Shown here: one piece after another, positions 7,845-17,852 of the stretch
Layout of the letters: the number at the start of each line of letters is the position of its first letter
Numbering within the stretch: the first letter of the stretch is position 1
Source of the DNA: JAANXG01 sp049583715
Lineage (GTDB): Bacteria; Pseudomonadota; Gammaproteobacteria; Arenicellales; JAANXG01
Reading direction: 5' to 3'
Length of the DNA: 64,000 nucleotides
Assembly (NCBI GenBank): GCA_049583715.1
Contig: JBAUWJ010000190.1
Coordinates: 1-64,000, forward strand
Position numbers and translations under genes: made by a program
Notes under the pieces: generated by a model
Told to the model about the DNA's origin: nothing
The model's input: the letters and a program-made list of their open reading frames with translations, nothing else
Databases searched by the model: none

Positions 7845-9218
7845 TCAGCGAATTGCGAGGAAAAACGTCCTCTCGCCACGCTGAATGGTGAACAGCAGCT
7901 CGGACGACGAGCTGACGATCTGCCTGAACTCCTCGAGCGACGTGACGCGCTGCCGGTTGACCGACGTGATCACGTCTTTGGCGCGCAGGTCGTTCTGCCA
8001 GGCCGGGCTGCCTTCCTCGACCTCTTTTACGTACACGCCGTTGTGCACGCCCTGCTGCTTGACCTCGTCGGGCAGGGACGAGAAAGTCGCGCCCTTGAGG
8101 GCATCGCTCAGATCGGCGCCTTGCATCCCGTGCTCCTCCCTGGCTTCCAGAACCGCGCTGACCTTCATCTCCTTGCCGTCGCGCAGTACCGTGAGCTCGA
8201 TGCTCGTGCCCACACGCTTCAGTCCGACGTCGTTGCGCAGCTCAGCGGCACCCGTCACGGGCTTGCCGTCCATCGCGATGATAACGTCCCCTTCCTTCAG
8301 TCCGGCCTTTTTGGCAGGCGAGTTCGGCATGACCTGCGAGACGACGGCGCCGTTCTCCTGACTGATATTGAATGCTTTGGCCAGCTTGGGTGTGAGGTCC
8401 TGGACATAGACGCCCAGACGGCCGCGAGTCACCTTTCCATGCTCGACGAGCTGGGTGGTGAGCTGTTTCACCATGTCGATCGGGATGGAAAAACCGATGC
8501 CTACGTTGCCCCCGGAAGGCGCGAGTATGGCTGTATTGATGCCCACGAGCTGGCCCTTGAGGTTGATCAATGCGCCGCCGGAATTGCCCGGGTTGATGGA
8601 GGCATCGGTCTGGATGAAGTCCTCGTAGCCTTCTATGCCGAGGCCGGTACGTCCCAGCGCACTGACGATGCCCGAGGTCACCGTCTGGTTGAGCCCGAAG
8701 GGATTGCCGATGGCGACGACGAAGTCGCCGACCTGCAGCTTGTCGGAATCCCCGATGGGCAGCGCCGTCAGATTGTCGGCCTTGATACGCACCACCGCGA
8801 CGTCGGACTCCGGATCGGAGCCGACGAGCTTGCCTTCGAACGTGCGGCCGTCCTGCAGCTTGACGGTGATCTCATCGGCGTTCTCTATGACGTGGGCGTT
8901 GGTCACCACCAGCCCCTTTTCGGCGTTGATGATGACGCCGGAACCCAGGGCCTGGCGCTTTTCCTCCTGTTGCTGCTGCTGCTGATTGGGAGGCAGATTG
9001 AAGAATCGTCTGAAGAACGGGTCCTGGAACAGGGGATTCTGCTGCATCTTGACGGTGCTGGTGGTCGAGATATTGACCACCGCCGGCAGCACCTTCTTCA
9101 GCATCGGAGCCAGGCTGGGGACCCCGCTCTCCATTGCCGTCACCGGCAGGGACGCCGACGCCGCCGACGCGGTGCCCATGACGACGATTACGAACAGCCA
9201 CTTGCACAGGTATTTCAC
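7845..9218 (-). CDS. degQ: Periplasmic serine endoprotease, DegP/DegQ/MucD family
   Basis: This 457-residue protein starts at GTG 9218, preceded by AAGAGGTG. It has a Sec signal peptide (positive start, hydrophobic core VIVVMG, and cleavage near ASAASA). The trypsin-like domain shows His109 (VTNAHVIE), Asp139 (DPESDVAVV) and Ser213 (NPGNSGGALI). Two PDZ domains follow (about 265-355 and 375-455). It degrades or refolds misfolded envelope proteins. A glutamine-rich stretch (about 79-84) lies in the LA loop region. The frame continues upstream to 9275, but the ribosome-binding site and signal peptide decide for GTG 9218. No rseA/mucB genes are adjacent, so degQ versus mucD is not settled. Confidence 0.93.
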   Translation of the reverse strand: MKYLCKWLFVIVVMGTASAASASLPVTAMESGVPSLAPMLKKVLPAVVNISTTSTVKMQQNPLFQDPFFRRFFNLPPNQQQQQQEEKRQALGSGVIINAEKGLVVTNAHVIENADEITVKLQDGRTFEGKLVGSDPESDVAVVRIKADNLTALPIGDSDKLQVGDFVVAIGNPFGLNQTVTSGIVSALGRTGLGIEGYEDFIQTDASINPGNSGGALINLKGQLVGINTAILAPSGGNVGIGFSIPIDMVKQLTTQLVEHGKVTRGRLGVYVQDLTPKLAKAFNISQENGAVVSQVMPNSPAKKAGLKEGDVIIAMDGKPVTGAAELRNDVGLKRVGTSIELTVLRDGKEMKVSAVLEAREEHGMQGADLSDALKGATFSSLPDEVKQQGVHNGVYVKEVEEGSPAWQNDLRAKDVITSVNRQRVTSLEEFRQIVSSSSELLFTIQRGERTFFLAIR

Positions 9219-9544
9219 GTGAACACCTCTTCTTGATCTCGAGAATTTCTGGGGGCTCTGCACGACTTGCTCCATGGTCCTGATAAGTCTGAACGCAAGT
9301 CACTTCTCGTCCCTGAACTACTGAGAAAGTCGGGCTAGAGCACGAGAAAAGAAGCAAGAATCGATTCTTGCTCCATTTTTTTTGCACTGACGTCGACGGT
9401 GATCGAATACTCCCGGATACCTGCGCACCTCGCAATCCGTATTACCACCGGCCTCTCGCGGCCCCGGGAAATACTCTCAGCAACGGGGTTCGCCAACGTC
9501 CGTTGACCACCGGTTGAAGAAGATTGGGACGCCGCCGCGCCGCT
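9219..9544. other. Intergenic region without a recognisable gene
   Basis: This 326-base stretch lies upstream of the DegQ-type gene. It includes a run of eight or nine T residues near 9376-9384 and the likely promoter region for degQ on the minus strand. No open frame with a credible start and no strong hairpin was identified. Confidence 0.5.
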
Positions 9545-9937
9545 TCAAGGCGCCCGTCGCAGCTCGTACCAGCTGTCACGGACCCGAACCCAGCCGAAGC
9601 CGGGTTCGTCTCGCGGATCAGGCGGCCGCCCATTCGTCGCGAACGCCATGTGCAACGACGGCTCGCCGTCTTTGGAAAACATGGCGGAAGAAAACACGAC
9701 ATAACCTTCCTTTTCGTGCACTTCGACCACCATTTTCTTCATTGGTTCGGGCAGCGGCGGATGGGTATCCCGATCGGCGCCCAGCACCCGCCCGGCATAG
9801 TCCCGGGCGGGCTTGTCGAACAGGTACAACCACTTCTGAGCGTCGGACTTGCGCTGCCAGCACTGCTGCAGCACCACGCCGGCGAGCAGCACCAGGGTCA
9901 CGAAGATGGCGAACCTGTTGAGCGTGATCTTCAACAT
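9545..9937 (-). CDS. Membrane-anchored hypothetical protein
   Basis: This 130-residue protein has an N-terminal hydrophobic anchor (about residues 9-24, FAIFVTLVLLAGVVLQ). A soluble, presumably periplasmic domain follows, ending in GWVRVRDSWYELRRAP. I recognise no domain. It lies 27 bases downstream of the 5'-nucleotidase gene on the same strand and may be co-transcribed with it. The composition is normal for a real protein, with a charge-balanced mixed domain. Confidence 0.65.
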   Translation of the reverse strand: MLKITLNRFAIFVTLVLLAGVVLQQCWQRKSDAQKWLYLFDKPARDYAGRVLGADRDTHPPLPEPMKKMVVEVHEKEGYVVFSSAMFSKDGEPSLHMAFATNGRPPDPRDEPGFGWVRVRDSWYELRRAP

Positions 9938-9964
9938 CAGCGTGCGAAGCTGCCGGCGGACGAC

Positions 9965-10897
9965 TCAACCGCCGGCGCTCGAGCCTCGCCGGGCCTCGTT
10001 GGAGACGCCGTGGGGCACGTGCCCCGTCGGCACATGACGGCGGGCGGATTCGCAATGACCCTCCTGGTCATCGAAGAAGATATCCGCGCCGAAGGTGCGC
10101 AGGAACGCGCCCTTGTCCAGCCCGCCGAGAAACACCGCCTCGTCGATGCGGATCTTCCAGGCGCGCAGGGTGCGAATCACGCGCTCATGGGCCGGGGCCG
10201 CCCGGGCGGTGAACAGCGCAGTGCGTATTGGCGACTGCTCGGGCGGGAACTCCGACTGGATGCCGTGCAAGGCCGCCAGCACTTCCTTGAACGGTCCCCC
10301 GGGCAAGGGCTCGTTGGCGGCGGCGCGCTCGGACTTCGAGAACGCCTCCAGCCCCTCGCGCTTGTATACGCGTTCCGCCGCGTCCGAGAACAGCACGGCG
10401 TCCCCGTCAAAGGCGATGCGCAGCTGCTCATGCTCGTCCGCTCCCACGTTCATGCCGACCTTGGAGGGCAGAATAGTGGCTGCGGCGTAGCCCTGGTCCA
10501 GGGCCCTGCGCACGTCGACGGGGTCGGTCGACAGAAACAGGTGGGCGTTGAACGGTTCGACGTACCGGTAGGGCGACTGCCCGCCGCTGAAGGCAGCGCG
10601 GGTGATGTTGAGGCCGTAGTGCTGTATCGAGTTGAACACGCGCAGGCCGGTGTCGGCGCTGTTGCGCGACAGCAGCACGACCTCCGTGCGCTCCCGCTTC
10701 GGTTCGAGGTTGCTCAGCCGCAGCAGCTTCTCGACGAGGGAGAACGCCACGCCGGGCCTCAGCACCTCGTTCTCCCGCTCTATCTGGTAACGGCAATACG
10801 CGTCCACGCCCTCGCTTTCGAAGACATGATGGCTCTCCTCGAGGTCGAACAAGGCCCGCGAGGAGATCCCGACCACGAGCTTGCCCCTGTTCTTCAT
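9965..10897 (-). CDS. 5'-nucleotidase (PF06189 family)
   Basis: This 310-residue protein matches the cytosolic 5'-nucleotidase IA-like family. Landmarks are LVVGISSRALFDLEESH near the N-terminus, VVLLSRNSADTGLRVFNSI, FLSTDPVDVRRAL, IAFDGDAVLFSD and DEAVFLGGLDKGAFL. The family hydrolyses nucleoside 5'-monophosphates using HAD-like aspartates. The start is taken at ATG 10897; an upstream TTG at 10906 in the same frame is an alternative. The following small membrane protein may be in the same transcript. Confidence 0.85.
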   Translation of the reverse strand: MKNRGKLVVGISSRALFDLEESHHVFESEGVDAYCRYQIERENEVLRPGVAFSLVEKLLRLSNLEPKRERTEVVLLSRNSADTGLRVFNSIQHYGLNITRAAFSGGQSPYRYVEPFNAHLFLSTDPVDVRRALDQGYAAATILPSKVGMNVGADEHEQLRIAFDGDAVLFSDAAERVYKREGLEAFSKSERAAANEPLPGGPFKEVLAALHGIQSEFPPEQSPIRTALFTARAAPAHERVIRTLRAWKIRIDEAVFLGGLDKGAFLRTFGADIFFDDQEGHCESARRHVPTGHVPHGVSNEARRGSSAGG

Positions 10898-10944
10898 GAG
10901 CTTCAATCTACCGCATTCCGCATGCCAACACTACAGCAATACCC

Positions 10945-13900
10945 TCACTCGCCGTAGGCCCATTCCCGCCATGCCACGAGCAGCGGGAAGTACAGTCCCA
11001 GCCTCACCGGCCCGGCGCCCATCGCGCGAAACGCGTCGGCATAGGATTCCATCTGCTTCCGGTAGCGCTGCATCTCTTCGTCGAGAAATGCCTGCAGGGA
11101 GCCGCCCTCGTGGGAGCTGGTCTTGTAGTCCACGATCCAACGCACTCCGTCACCGTCGACGAAGGTTCTGTCGATTCGAAGACGGCGCACCCTGCCTCCC
11201 GTGACGACGCTGAGCTCGTACTCGTTCTCCACCTGGTCGTGATCCGCAGCCAGAAGCCACGCGGCGCGATCGTCGCTGATGAGGTTGCGGACCGAATCCG
11301 ACGCCCGCCGCACGGCATCGTCGAGCTCGCGCTCCGGTATGCCGGCGTGGGCAAGACGAGCGCGCCAGACCGGCATCAGCGCGGCCACCCGTGCTTCGTC
11401 CCAACCGGCCATGCTTTCGACGGCGATATGCCGGATCATGTCGTGCACGAGAATGCCCACCTGGCGCGCGGTCTCGCCCGCCCAGGAGAACTCCAACCGC
11501 TGCTCGTCGATCGGGACGGCGGCGACTGTGCGAACCGCCTCGGGATATGCCGGAGGGCTCCATCGCGCGGTTACCCGCCTGAGCGCCTGGCCGCCGTCGG
11601 ACCGCACCCGATCCTCGTGCGAGGCTGCGGCCGTGTGCCTGGCCTCCTGGAAATACCCCTCGACACCGGGCCAGATCCGCCGCAGGAGCGTGCCCCGTCC
11701 CGGCGGCGACGGGGCGCCGTCCCGGGTGGACAGGTTGGCCAGCAAATGCAGCCGCCGCCGGGCCCGGGTGCACGCCACATACAGTACCCGATCGTCCTCA
11801 TTACTGGTCTTGCGGGCCTGCAGGGCGCGCAGAAACCGGTAGTGCCCGTCGTCCGGCGCCCCGGGGGCGGACAACGAAGCCAGCAGCAGGCCCTGGCCCG
11901 CCGCGGGCTCCTCCCACAGCAGAAGACGCTTGTCGTCGGTCGAAGGGGAGCGATCCAGGCCGGGCAGGAACACTTCGTCGAACTCCAGGCCCTTGGCCTT
12001 GTGGATGGTCATGATCTGCACCGCACCGGCGCGCGCCTCGCTGTGGGCGAAGTGGCTCTCGAGTGCGCCGGTGAAAGCCGCGTCGTCGACGAGGTGCATA
12101 CCCGACTGATGTCGCTCGACCAGGGCGAAGTAGGCCTCGGCGTGCTCGAGGCCGGCAGGGTCGGAGAACGCGGGCCCCGAAAGGCTCGTCCAGGCCCGCC
12201 GCACCCACTGACGCACCGCGAGCCTGCCGCGCTGCTCGACGGCGCCGCGCAGCGCGTTGACAACCCGGTCTATCCGGCGTGCGCCGTCCGCGGAGACGCG
12301 AGAGCGCACGGCCGGGTCCTCGAGGGCATCCCACACCAATGTCCGGCCGCTGCCGGCGACGGCGAGAAGGTCCCGAAGCACCAGACCGCACCAGGGCCCG
12401 CGCAGCAGCGAGAGCCACGCCAACCGGTCGCCGGGGTGAAGCAACGCCCGGGTGAGGTTGTAAAGATCACGCACCACGGGTTCATTGACGAGCGCGGTGA
12501 TGTCCATGCCGGAGTACGGAATATTGCGCGCCTCGAGAGCCGGCAGAAGGTCTTTCAGATGGGAGCGGGCCCGAACCAGGACGGCGACATCCCGGGAGCG
12601 TTCGAGGGCCTCACCGACCAGGACCGCCAGGCGTTCCGCCTGCGCCGGTTCACTCGAATCGAGGAAAGGATGGACATATACCCGTGCATCGTCGTCGTCA
12701 TCCGCGACCCGCGGCAGCGATTCCTCGTAGGCGACGGCGCCCGACTGGGGATCCGGCACCGCCGGAAAGCACAGGCTGAACGCCCCGTTGATCCATTCGA
12801 CGATCCGCGGTGAGGAGCGGAAGTTGCTGCGCAGGCGCAGCGCCTCGAGCGGCACGCTGCCGAGACCCTGCTCCCAGACATCGAGGAAGACACCGACCTC
12901 CGCTTCGCGAAACCGGTAGATCGATTGCGTGGGGTCCCCGACCAGGAACAGGGTCTTGCCGTCGCCGGGGGCCCAACCCTGAGTCAACAGCTCCAGGAGC
13001 CGATACTGGGCGATGGAGGTATCCTGGAACTCGTCCACCAGGAGATGCTGGATCTGGTAGTCGAGCTTCAGGGCGAGGTCGCTCGGGTCCTCCAATGCCC
13101 CCAGGGCGGCGATGGCGCGTTGGGTGACCTCGACGAAATCGACCTCGCCGGTCTCCTGAAAGATCAACTGGAGCTGCGCCACGGCCAACTTGAGCACCTT
13201 CACCATGGCGCCCAGAACACCGGCCTGTGCGGGATCGAAGCGGGGATCGGGCAGGGATCTCGAGCTGTCCAGAGCAATAGCCAGGCCGACCTCGCCGGCC
13301 AGATCGGCGAGCAGGAGCTCCATCGCCAGCTTGGCCTCGGTCCTCGGGGCGAAGCCGTCATTGCGGTTCACTCTCTCTCGAAAGACGGGCTCGGTCTTCT
13401 TGACCAGGAGGTTCGCAATGAAGCGCCAGCGCGGCAGCTCGTCGGCGCGCGGCGCGGGGAAGCCCTCACCCGTGAGCCACGCCTGCGCGCCGGTCGACGA
13501 CGAGGCGAGCTCGGCCGCGGCGGCGCCGGCGCATTCGACCATGGAGGCTTTCAGATGCTCCGGGAAGCGGCGGCCGGCGTCTGCGAGAGCGGACTCGATG
13601 ATTCCCCGCCAGGCGTTCTGGAGATCATCGGCCGCCACGTCGGTCTCGCCGACGTGGCGCAGCCATTGATCCCGTGATGCCAGCATCGCGGCGATGAGTC
13701 CGACGGCGCGGGACACGTCGTTGTCCGTATGCGCCAGGAATCGCGTCAGCGCGTCTCGCCACGACCTGTTCGGGCCGCCGAGCAGGCGGATGGTTCCGGT
13801 CGCGGCCCGCCGGTACACGGCCCCCGCGTCCTCGAGGATGCCCGAAGGCGCCGAGAAGCCGGAAAGATAGGGTAGCTGCCGCGTCAGGGACAGACACAAG

Positions 13901-14262
13901 GCATCGATGGTCTGGATCTGAAGGCGCGAGGGATGGTCGACGATTCCCCAACCCCGCTCACCGTCGTTGGTCACCGCTGCGGCGGCCAGCTCCAGGCGTT
14001 TCGCGTCCATCCCTGCGGCGTCGTCTCTCCCGGCCGCCGCCCGGCGCAGGGCGTCGACGATGCGCTCGCGCATCTCGGCCGCGGCCTTGCGGGTGAAAGT
14101 GATCGCGATGATCTCCTCGGGCTCGCGCACCTGGGCGAGGAGGTTGAGGTAACGCTGAATCAGCAGCTCAGTCTTCCCGGATCCGGCCGGTGCGCGGACG
14201 ATGAAGGAGCCCTCAGCGGAGAGAGCCCGCTGGCGCACGGTCTGGTCGCCGCTCCCGGTCAT
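10945..14262 (-). CDS. UvrD/AddA-like helicase with C-terminal RecB-type nuclease domain
   Basis: This 1105-residue protein has Walker A in VRAPAGSGKTELLIQRY (Lys30), Walker B in LLVDEFQDTSIAQYRLLELL, motif III-like FLVGDPTQSIYRFREA, motif V IMTIHKAKGLEFDEVF and a late helicase motif VLYVACTRARRRLHLL. The C-terminal WIVDYKTSSHEG matches the PD-(D/E)XK nuclease core of RecB/AddA. Such proteins unwind and resect double-strand DNA ends. ATG 14262 lies five bases after the stop of the AddB-like gene, with GGAGGAG upstream inside that gene's 3' end. This coupling and the pairing define an AddAB-like complex. The beta/gammaproteobacterial version is distinct from classical firmicute AddAB, so no symbol is given. 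Confidence 0.9.
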   Translation of the reverse strand: MTGSGDQTVRQRALSAEGSFIVRAPAGSGKTELLIQRYLNLLAQVREPEEIIAITFTRKAAAEMRERIVDALRRAAAGRDDAAGMDAKRLELAAAAVTNDGERGWGIVDHPSRLQIQTIDALCLSLTRQLPYLSGFSAPSGILEDAGAVYRRAATGTIRLLGGPNRSWRDALTRFLAHTDNDVSRAVGLIAAMLASRDQWLRHVGETDVAADDLQNAWRGIIESALADAGRRFPEHLKASMVECAGAAAAELASSSTGAQAWLTGEGFPAPRADELPRWRFIANLLVKKTEPVFRERVNRNDGFAPRTEAKLAMELLLADLAGEVGLAIALDSSRSLPDPRFDPAQAGVLGAMVKVLKLAVAQLQLIFQETGEVDFVEVTQRAIAALGALEDPSDLALKLDYQIQHLLVDEFQDTSIAQYRLLELLTQGWAPGDGKTLFLVGDPTQSIYRFREAEVGVFLDVWEQGLGSVPLEALRLRSNFRSSPRIVEWINGAFSLCFPAVPDPQSGAVAYEESLPRVADDDDDARVYVHPFLDSSEPAQAERLAVLVGEALERSRDVAVLVRARSHLKDLLPALEARNIPYSGMDITALVNEPVVRDLYNLTRALLHPGDRLAWLSLLRGPWCGLVLRDLLAVAGSGRTLVWDALEDPAVRSRVSADGARRIDRVVNALRGAVEQRGRLAVRQWVRRAWTSLSGPAFSDPAGLEHAEAYFALVERHQSGMHLVDDAAFTGALESHFAHSEARAGAVQIMTIHKAKGLEFDEVFLPGLDRSPSTDDKRLLLWEEPAAGQGLLLASLSAPGAPDDGHYRFLRALQARKTSNEDDRVLYVACTRARRRLHLLANLSTRDGAPSPPGRGTLLRRIWPGVEGYFQEARHTAAASHEDRVRSDGGQALRRVTARWSPPAYPEAVRTVAAVPIDEQRLEFSWAGETARQVGILVHDMIRHIAVESMAGWDEARVAALMPVWRARLAHAGIPERELDDAVRRASDSVRNLISDDRAAWLLAADHDQVENEYELSVVTGGRVRRLRIDRTFVDGDGVRWIVDYKTSSHEGGSLQAFLDEEMQRYRKQMESYADAFRAMGAGPVRLGLYFPLLVAWREWAYGE

Positions 14263-14267
14263 GGGCC

Positions 14268-16976
14268 TCACTCCTCCACGAGCTGGGCGCGCTCGAAGAT
14301 CCGGCACAGGGACGCGGCATCGCAGTTGCGGCAGATCTGCGGGCTCCTCGGGTCGACGCGCGCCACACCCTCGCGGTGCTCGGTCACCAGATCGCCGAGG
14401 GCCTGCGCCCACCACGCCTGGAGACGCGCCATGCTTTCGAACCCCAGCGCGTCGACCGGAACCAACGACGAGAGACCGCCCTCGGCGACCCCGCGCAGCT
14501 CACATCCTCCGGGTTTCAGGACGGCGAGCGCCAGCGCGGCAACGTTTCGATCCCCTGCCAACGCATACATCGGGAGCTGCGGCTCTTCCATTCTCGGGTC
14601 CATCCAGTCCTTGACGTTCGCGGCCTGGCCGGTCTTGTAGTCGATGATCAGCCTGGCACCGTTCGCGAGCTCGTCTATCCGGTCCACACGGATTCGAAAC
14701 TCGACACCGCCCAGCACGACGCGCGTCTCGACTTCCGTACCCGAAACCCGGAACCTCTCACGCCGCCGCTCCAGGACCAGCCACTCCAGCAGCAGCGCGG
14801 TCAGCCGGTCCCGCTCTATGTCGAGAAGACGGGATTGGAAAGGCGAGTCGGCGAACTGCCGATCCAGGGCGCCGGCGGCGCACTCGGCCACCAGGGCGCG
14901 AAGCTCGCCGTCGTCCTCTCCACCGCCCAGGGTGTTCAAGGTGTCCTGGTCGGTGAGCCTGTTCCACAGTCTTCTGGCGGCCTCGTGAACCAGCCTGCCC
15001 CGCTCCATGGCGCTCAACCCGGGCTGGATTTCCCGCAGCCCCCGGGCGTGCAGCCGGTGGTGTGCCAGCGCACGGAACGGACAGCGCGCCTGGTCGGCCA
15101 CGAGCGAGACGCCGCCGCCGAGGTGATCACCCTCGATCCCGGGAGCCTGCCGGTCATCGACGAGCTCGACCGCTGCGCCCCCTCGGGCGAGCTGGTCCAC
15201 GCGCCCCCCATAGTCGTCCGTGCCGTCTCGCTCCCCGGCGCGCAATCGTCCGAACATCGGGCTCAGTGCCGCGGGCGCGCCGTCTTCCCCCGCCTGCGCG
15301 AAGCTGATCCGGATCCGGCGGGCACCGGCAAGGAAGTCTTCGCTGGAAACGCGGGTCCGTTCCAGCACCGCTTGCGCGGACGCGTCCGGCACGCCGTACT
15401 CCTTCTGCAGAGAAACGGGTATGAACGCGTCCGGCCGGGCCGGCGGAGGCCACACGGCGTCACTCATATCCGCCAGCCACAGCTCGTCGAACCACAGGCC
15501 GGCGGCCTCGACGGCACCCATGATCTGCAGCGGCGCCTGGTCGTCGTGGAACTGCAGCGTCCGCGACGCACTCATCGACGAAAGCTGCCTGACGACATCG
15601 TCGAGGCTCCAGCGACTTCGGATGGGGCCAAGACCGGCAAAGCGTCCGAGCTGCTCTCTCCAGGCACTCAGCGTCTGGAATTCCCGGCTGTCCAGCGTCC
15701 GGTCGCCGGGCCAGCCGAAGGCATCGAGCCAGTCGCTCACGAACGCCGCCCAGGTCGCGGGATCGGCATCCCGAGGCGCACGAACATCGCGGGCGGCCTT
15801 CAGGAGATCTTTGAGCCGCTGCAAGCCCTCCTGCCGCCCGGCCAGCGAGGCCAGATGGGACGGCGAGAAGGACTCCTGTTGCCTGTCCCTGAGCGTGAGC
15901 TCGAAGTGAGTGCGCGCCGCGAGCTCCGTGTCGCCGCCGCCGAGACAGTCCGAGCGCAGCGTGCGTGAGACGACTTCGAAGGGAATGCGGGCGGCCGTCC
16001 AGCGCAGCACGTCCAGGGCCGCGCCGACGATGGGATATTCCGACAGGGGGCGGCCCAGCGACAGGTGAAACGCACGGGGCGCGTCGGTGCGCCAGGAGAG
16101 CTCGGGATGCAGCACGTCCTCGAAGATGTCCTCGATCAGGTCGCGGCGACCCTGCAGGTCGGGACAAACGACGCCGAGCTGTGCGTCCGGGTCGGCCGTC
16201 AGCTTCGCCCGGGACCAGCGGGCGACCCGGCGCCACTGGTCTTCGGCATCGGTGCACTGCATCGTGGACACGTCGGCGTTCTCCACACCGGCATTGCGAT
16301 ATCTGCTCTGTCGCCGTCCCCGGTCGTGAAGCACGCCGATAATCCGCTGCTGTGCCATGGACAAGGTATCGAACCCCATCCACCACACGGGCTGCCGGCT
16401 GCGCCCCAGCCAGGCATCCCCGTTGTCGATCAGGCGTGCCTGGAGCTCGGCGCGGGTCAGCCAGCGCTCGTCGTTCAGTCTCTCGCGCAGGGTGTCGGCC
16501 CAGGCGAGAAAGGCTTCGGTGTCGGCGCTCTTGTATTGCCGCAGCCGCCGCCAATCGAGGTCCCAATCGTGAATCAGCCGCCACGCCTGCCTCGCGGTGC
16601 GCGCCGCACCCGGGATCTGCAGCAGGGCGGGACTGTCGCTCCCCGCACCCCGCAGCCGAATGATCTGCTCCCAGACCTGCGACTCCTGGTCGTCGGTCAG
16701 CAGGCGGGGCGCGCCGGGTCGATGCTCGAAGGCGAGCTGCCACGCCTCCTCCAGCCAATCGTCGTACGCGAGCACGCGCGGCGTTGTCCAGGCCCTGGCA
16801 CTTCCGCTCACTTTCCAGTCCGCGTAGCGCTGGGTCACCTGACGGGCCAGGTGGCGGTTCGAAGTGATTACGGCGGCCCCTTGCTCCAGCTCCTGGAACA
16901 GCCTGGTGACGGCGGTGGTGATCAAGCGACGATGATGGGCGGGAGGCCGGTATTCACAGTGTTCATGACCGCGCAT
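14268..16976 (-). CDS. AddB-like PD-(D/E)XK nuclease with Fe-S cysteine pattern (TIGR03623-type)
   Basis: This 902-residue protein begins with an inactivated helicase-like half (VITSNRHLARQVTQRYADWK) and ends with a nuclease domain containing RLIIDYKTGQAANVKDWMD. One cysteine before the nuclease core (ARCPFRALAHHRL) and a trio near the C-terminus (CRNCDAASLC) reproduce the four-cysteine arrangement that binds a 4Fe-4S cluster in AddB. This supports an iron-sulfur nuclease. The family is annotated as a probable DNA repair protein in beta/gammaproteobacteria. It is the first gene of the pair, immediately upstream of the UvrD-like helicase. The first ~20 residues are histidine- and arginine-rich and the true start may be further in. 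Confidence 0.85.
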   Translation of the reverse strand: MRGHEHCEYRPPAHHRRLITTAVTRLFQELEQGAAVITSNRHLARQVTQRYADWKVSGSARAWTTPRVLAYDDWLEEAWQLAFEHRPGAPRLLTDDQESQVWEQIIRLRGAGSDSPALLQIPGAARTARQAWRLIHDWDLDWRRLRQYKSADTEAFLAWADTLRERLNDERWLTRAELQARLIDNGDAWLGRSRQPVWWMGFDTLSMAQQRIIGVLHDRGRRQSRYRNAGVENADVSTMQCTDAEDQWRRVARWSRAKLTADPDAQLGVVCPDLQGRRDLIEDIFEDVLHPELSWRTDAPRAFHLSLGRPLSEYPIVGAALDVLRWTAARIPFEVVSRTLRSDCLGGGDTELAARTHFELTLRDRQQESFSPSHLASLAGRQEGLQRLKDLLKAARDVRAPRDADPATWAAFVSDWLDAFGWPGDRTLDSREFQTLSAWREQLGRFAGLGPIRSRWSLDDVVRQLSSMSASRTLQFHDDQAPLQIMGAVEAAGLWFDELWLADMSDAVWPPPARPDAFIPVSLQKEYGVPDASAQAVLERTRVSSEDFLAGARRIRISFAQAGEDGAPAALSPMFGRLRAGERDGTDDYGGRVDQLARGGAAVELVDDRQAPGIEGDHLGGGVSLVADQARCPFRALAHHRLHARGLREIQPGLSAMERGRLVHEAARRLWNRLTDQDTLNTLGGGEDDGELRALVAECAAGALDRQFADSPFQSRLLDIERDRLTALLLEWLVLERRRERFRVSGTEVETRVVLGGVEFRIRVDRIDELANGARLIIDYKTGQAANVKDWMDPRMEEPQLPMYALAGDRNVAALALAVLKPGGCELRGVAEGGLSSLVPVDALGFESMARLQAWWAQALGDLVTEHREGVARVDPRSPQICRNCDAASLCRIFERAQLVEE

Positions 16977-17081
16977 TGTCGCAAATCGGTCCAGCCGAAG
17001 CAGGTCCGCGGCACTTTTCGGCCGGCGACGGGGGCGGGGAAGCCGGGGCCGTTCGTGTCCCGCGAACGACCGCCGGGAGGA

Positions 17082-17597
17082 TCAATTGGGGGTGGAGCCG
17101 CGCGGTGGTGCCCCGCCTTCGTTCGATGCGCTACCGTGGTGCTGGCTCTCGGCCATGGCGATCCTGAGCTTCTTCTTCAGATCTTCGGGCTCGTAGCTCT
17201 TCTTCTCCGTCAAGGTGAGGCTCGGCAGGCCGATATCACGCAACACGGTATCGGTAACGTCCTGAGGCGAGAGACCGCGCCGTGCATATTCCGTCTTTGG
17301 AAACAGACGGATGGCCACCAGTGGCTCCAGGTCGTGGCTCCGGCAGATCAGGAAGTCGATCGTCTGCCTGTGGACCTTGATCCAGTGGAGCTGGTGGACG
17401 CGGTTGCTGCTCTCCACCTGCGGCTCCACGAGCGCCGACAGCTTCACTTTCGCGAACACATGGTACGCCCTGCCGAGGACCTGCCTCAGACAGTCGAAGA
17501 GCTGCCTGTCGGACTCCCGCAGGAAGCGGTCACGGCGCTTGTAAAGGGGCAGGTCGGTGGAATCCTGATGCGCCGGTTTGCTGAACCAGGACCTCAT
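17082..17597 (-). CDS. DUF2726 domain protein
   Basis: This 171-residue protein has a central DUF2726-like segment: FLRESDRQLFDCLRQVLGRAYHVFAKVKLSALVE, then HQLHWIKVHRQTIDFLICRSHDLEPLVAIRL. DUF2726 is a restriction-endonuclease-fold relative of topoisomerase-type zinc-ribbon proteins. The IDFLIC-x-LVAIRL strands correspond to its core, but the expected second D/E-x-K acidic site is not obvious. The C-terminus is polar and low complexity. ATG 17597 is chosen because the upstream frame lacks domain-like sequence. It lies about 105 bases downstream of nothing on its strand and faces the AddB-like gene start. Confidence 0.72.
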   Translation of the reverse strand: MRSWFSKPAHQDSTDLPLYKRRDRFLRESDRQLFDCLRQVLGRAYHVFAKVKLSALVEPQVESSNRVHQLHWIKVHRQTIDFLICRSHDLEPLVAIRLFPKTEYARRGLSPQDVTDTVLRDIGLPSLTLTEKKSYEPEDLKKKLRIAMAESQHHGSASNEGGAPPRGSTPN

Positions 17598-17852
17598 GGT
17601 GAAGTGGACATCTCTCGTTTTGACTTGTTTCAAGGCGCGGAAATAGAACAAGACGGGGCGCGGCCATCTCTTGCGGCTCGGCATTTGTGGCACAACATGG
17701 CGGAAATGACAAGGCCCCTCCCTGAGAGTCTGCAAAACCGATGACCCAGCTCAATTCAGGCGTGGTTCCCACGTTTCTCCGTTCCCCGACATCGTGCTCT
17801 CACCGGCTCCGAACATGCCGCGATTGGTGGGAAGGGGACGCTCCGAGTCGAC

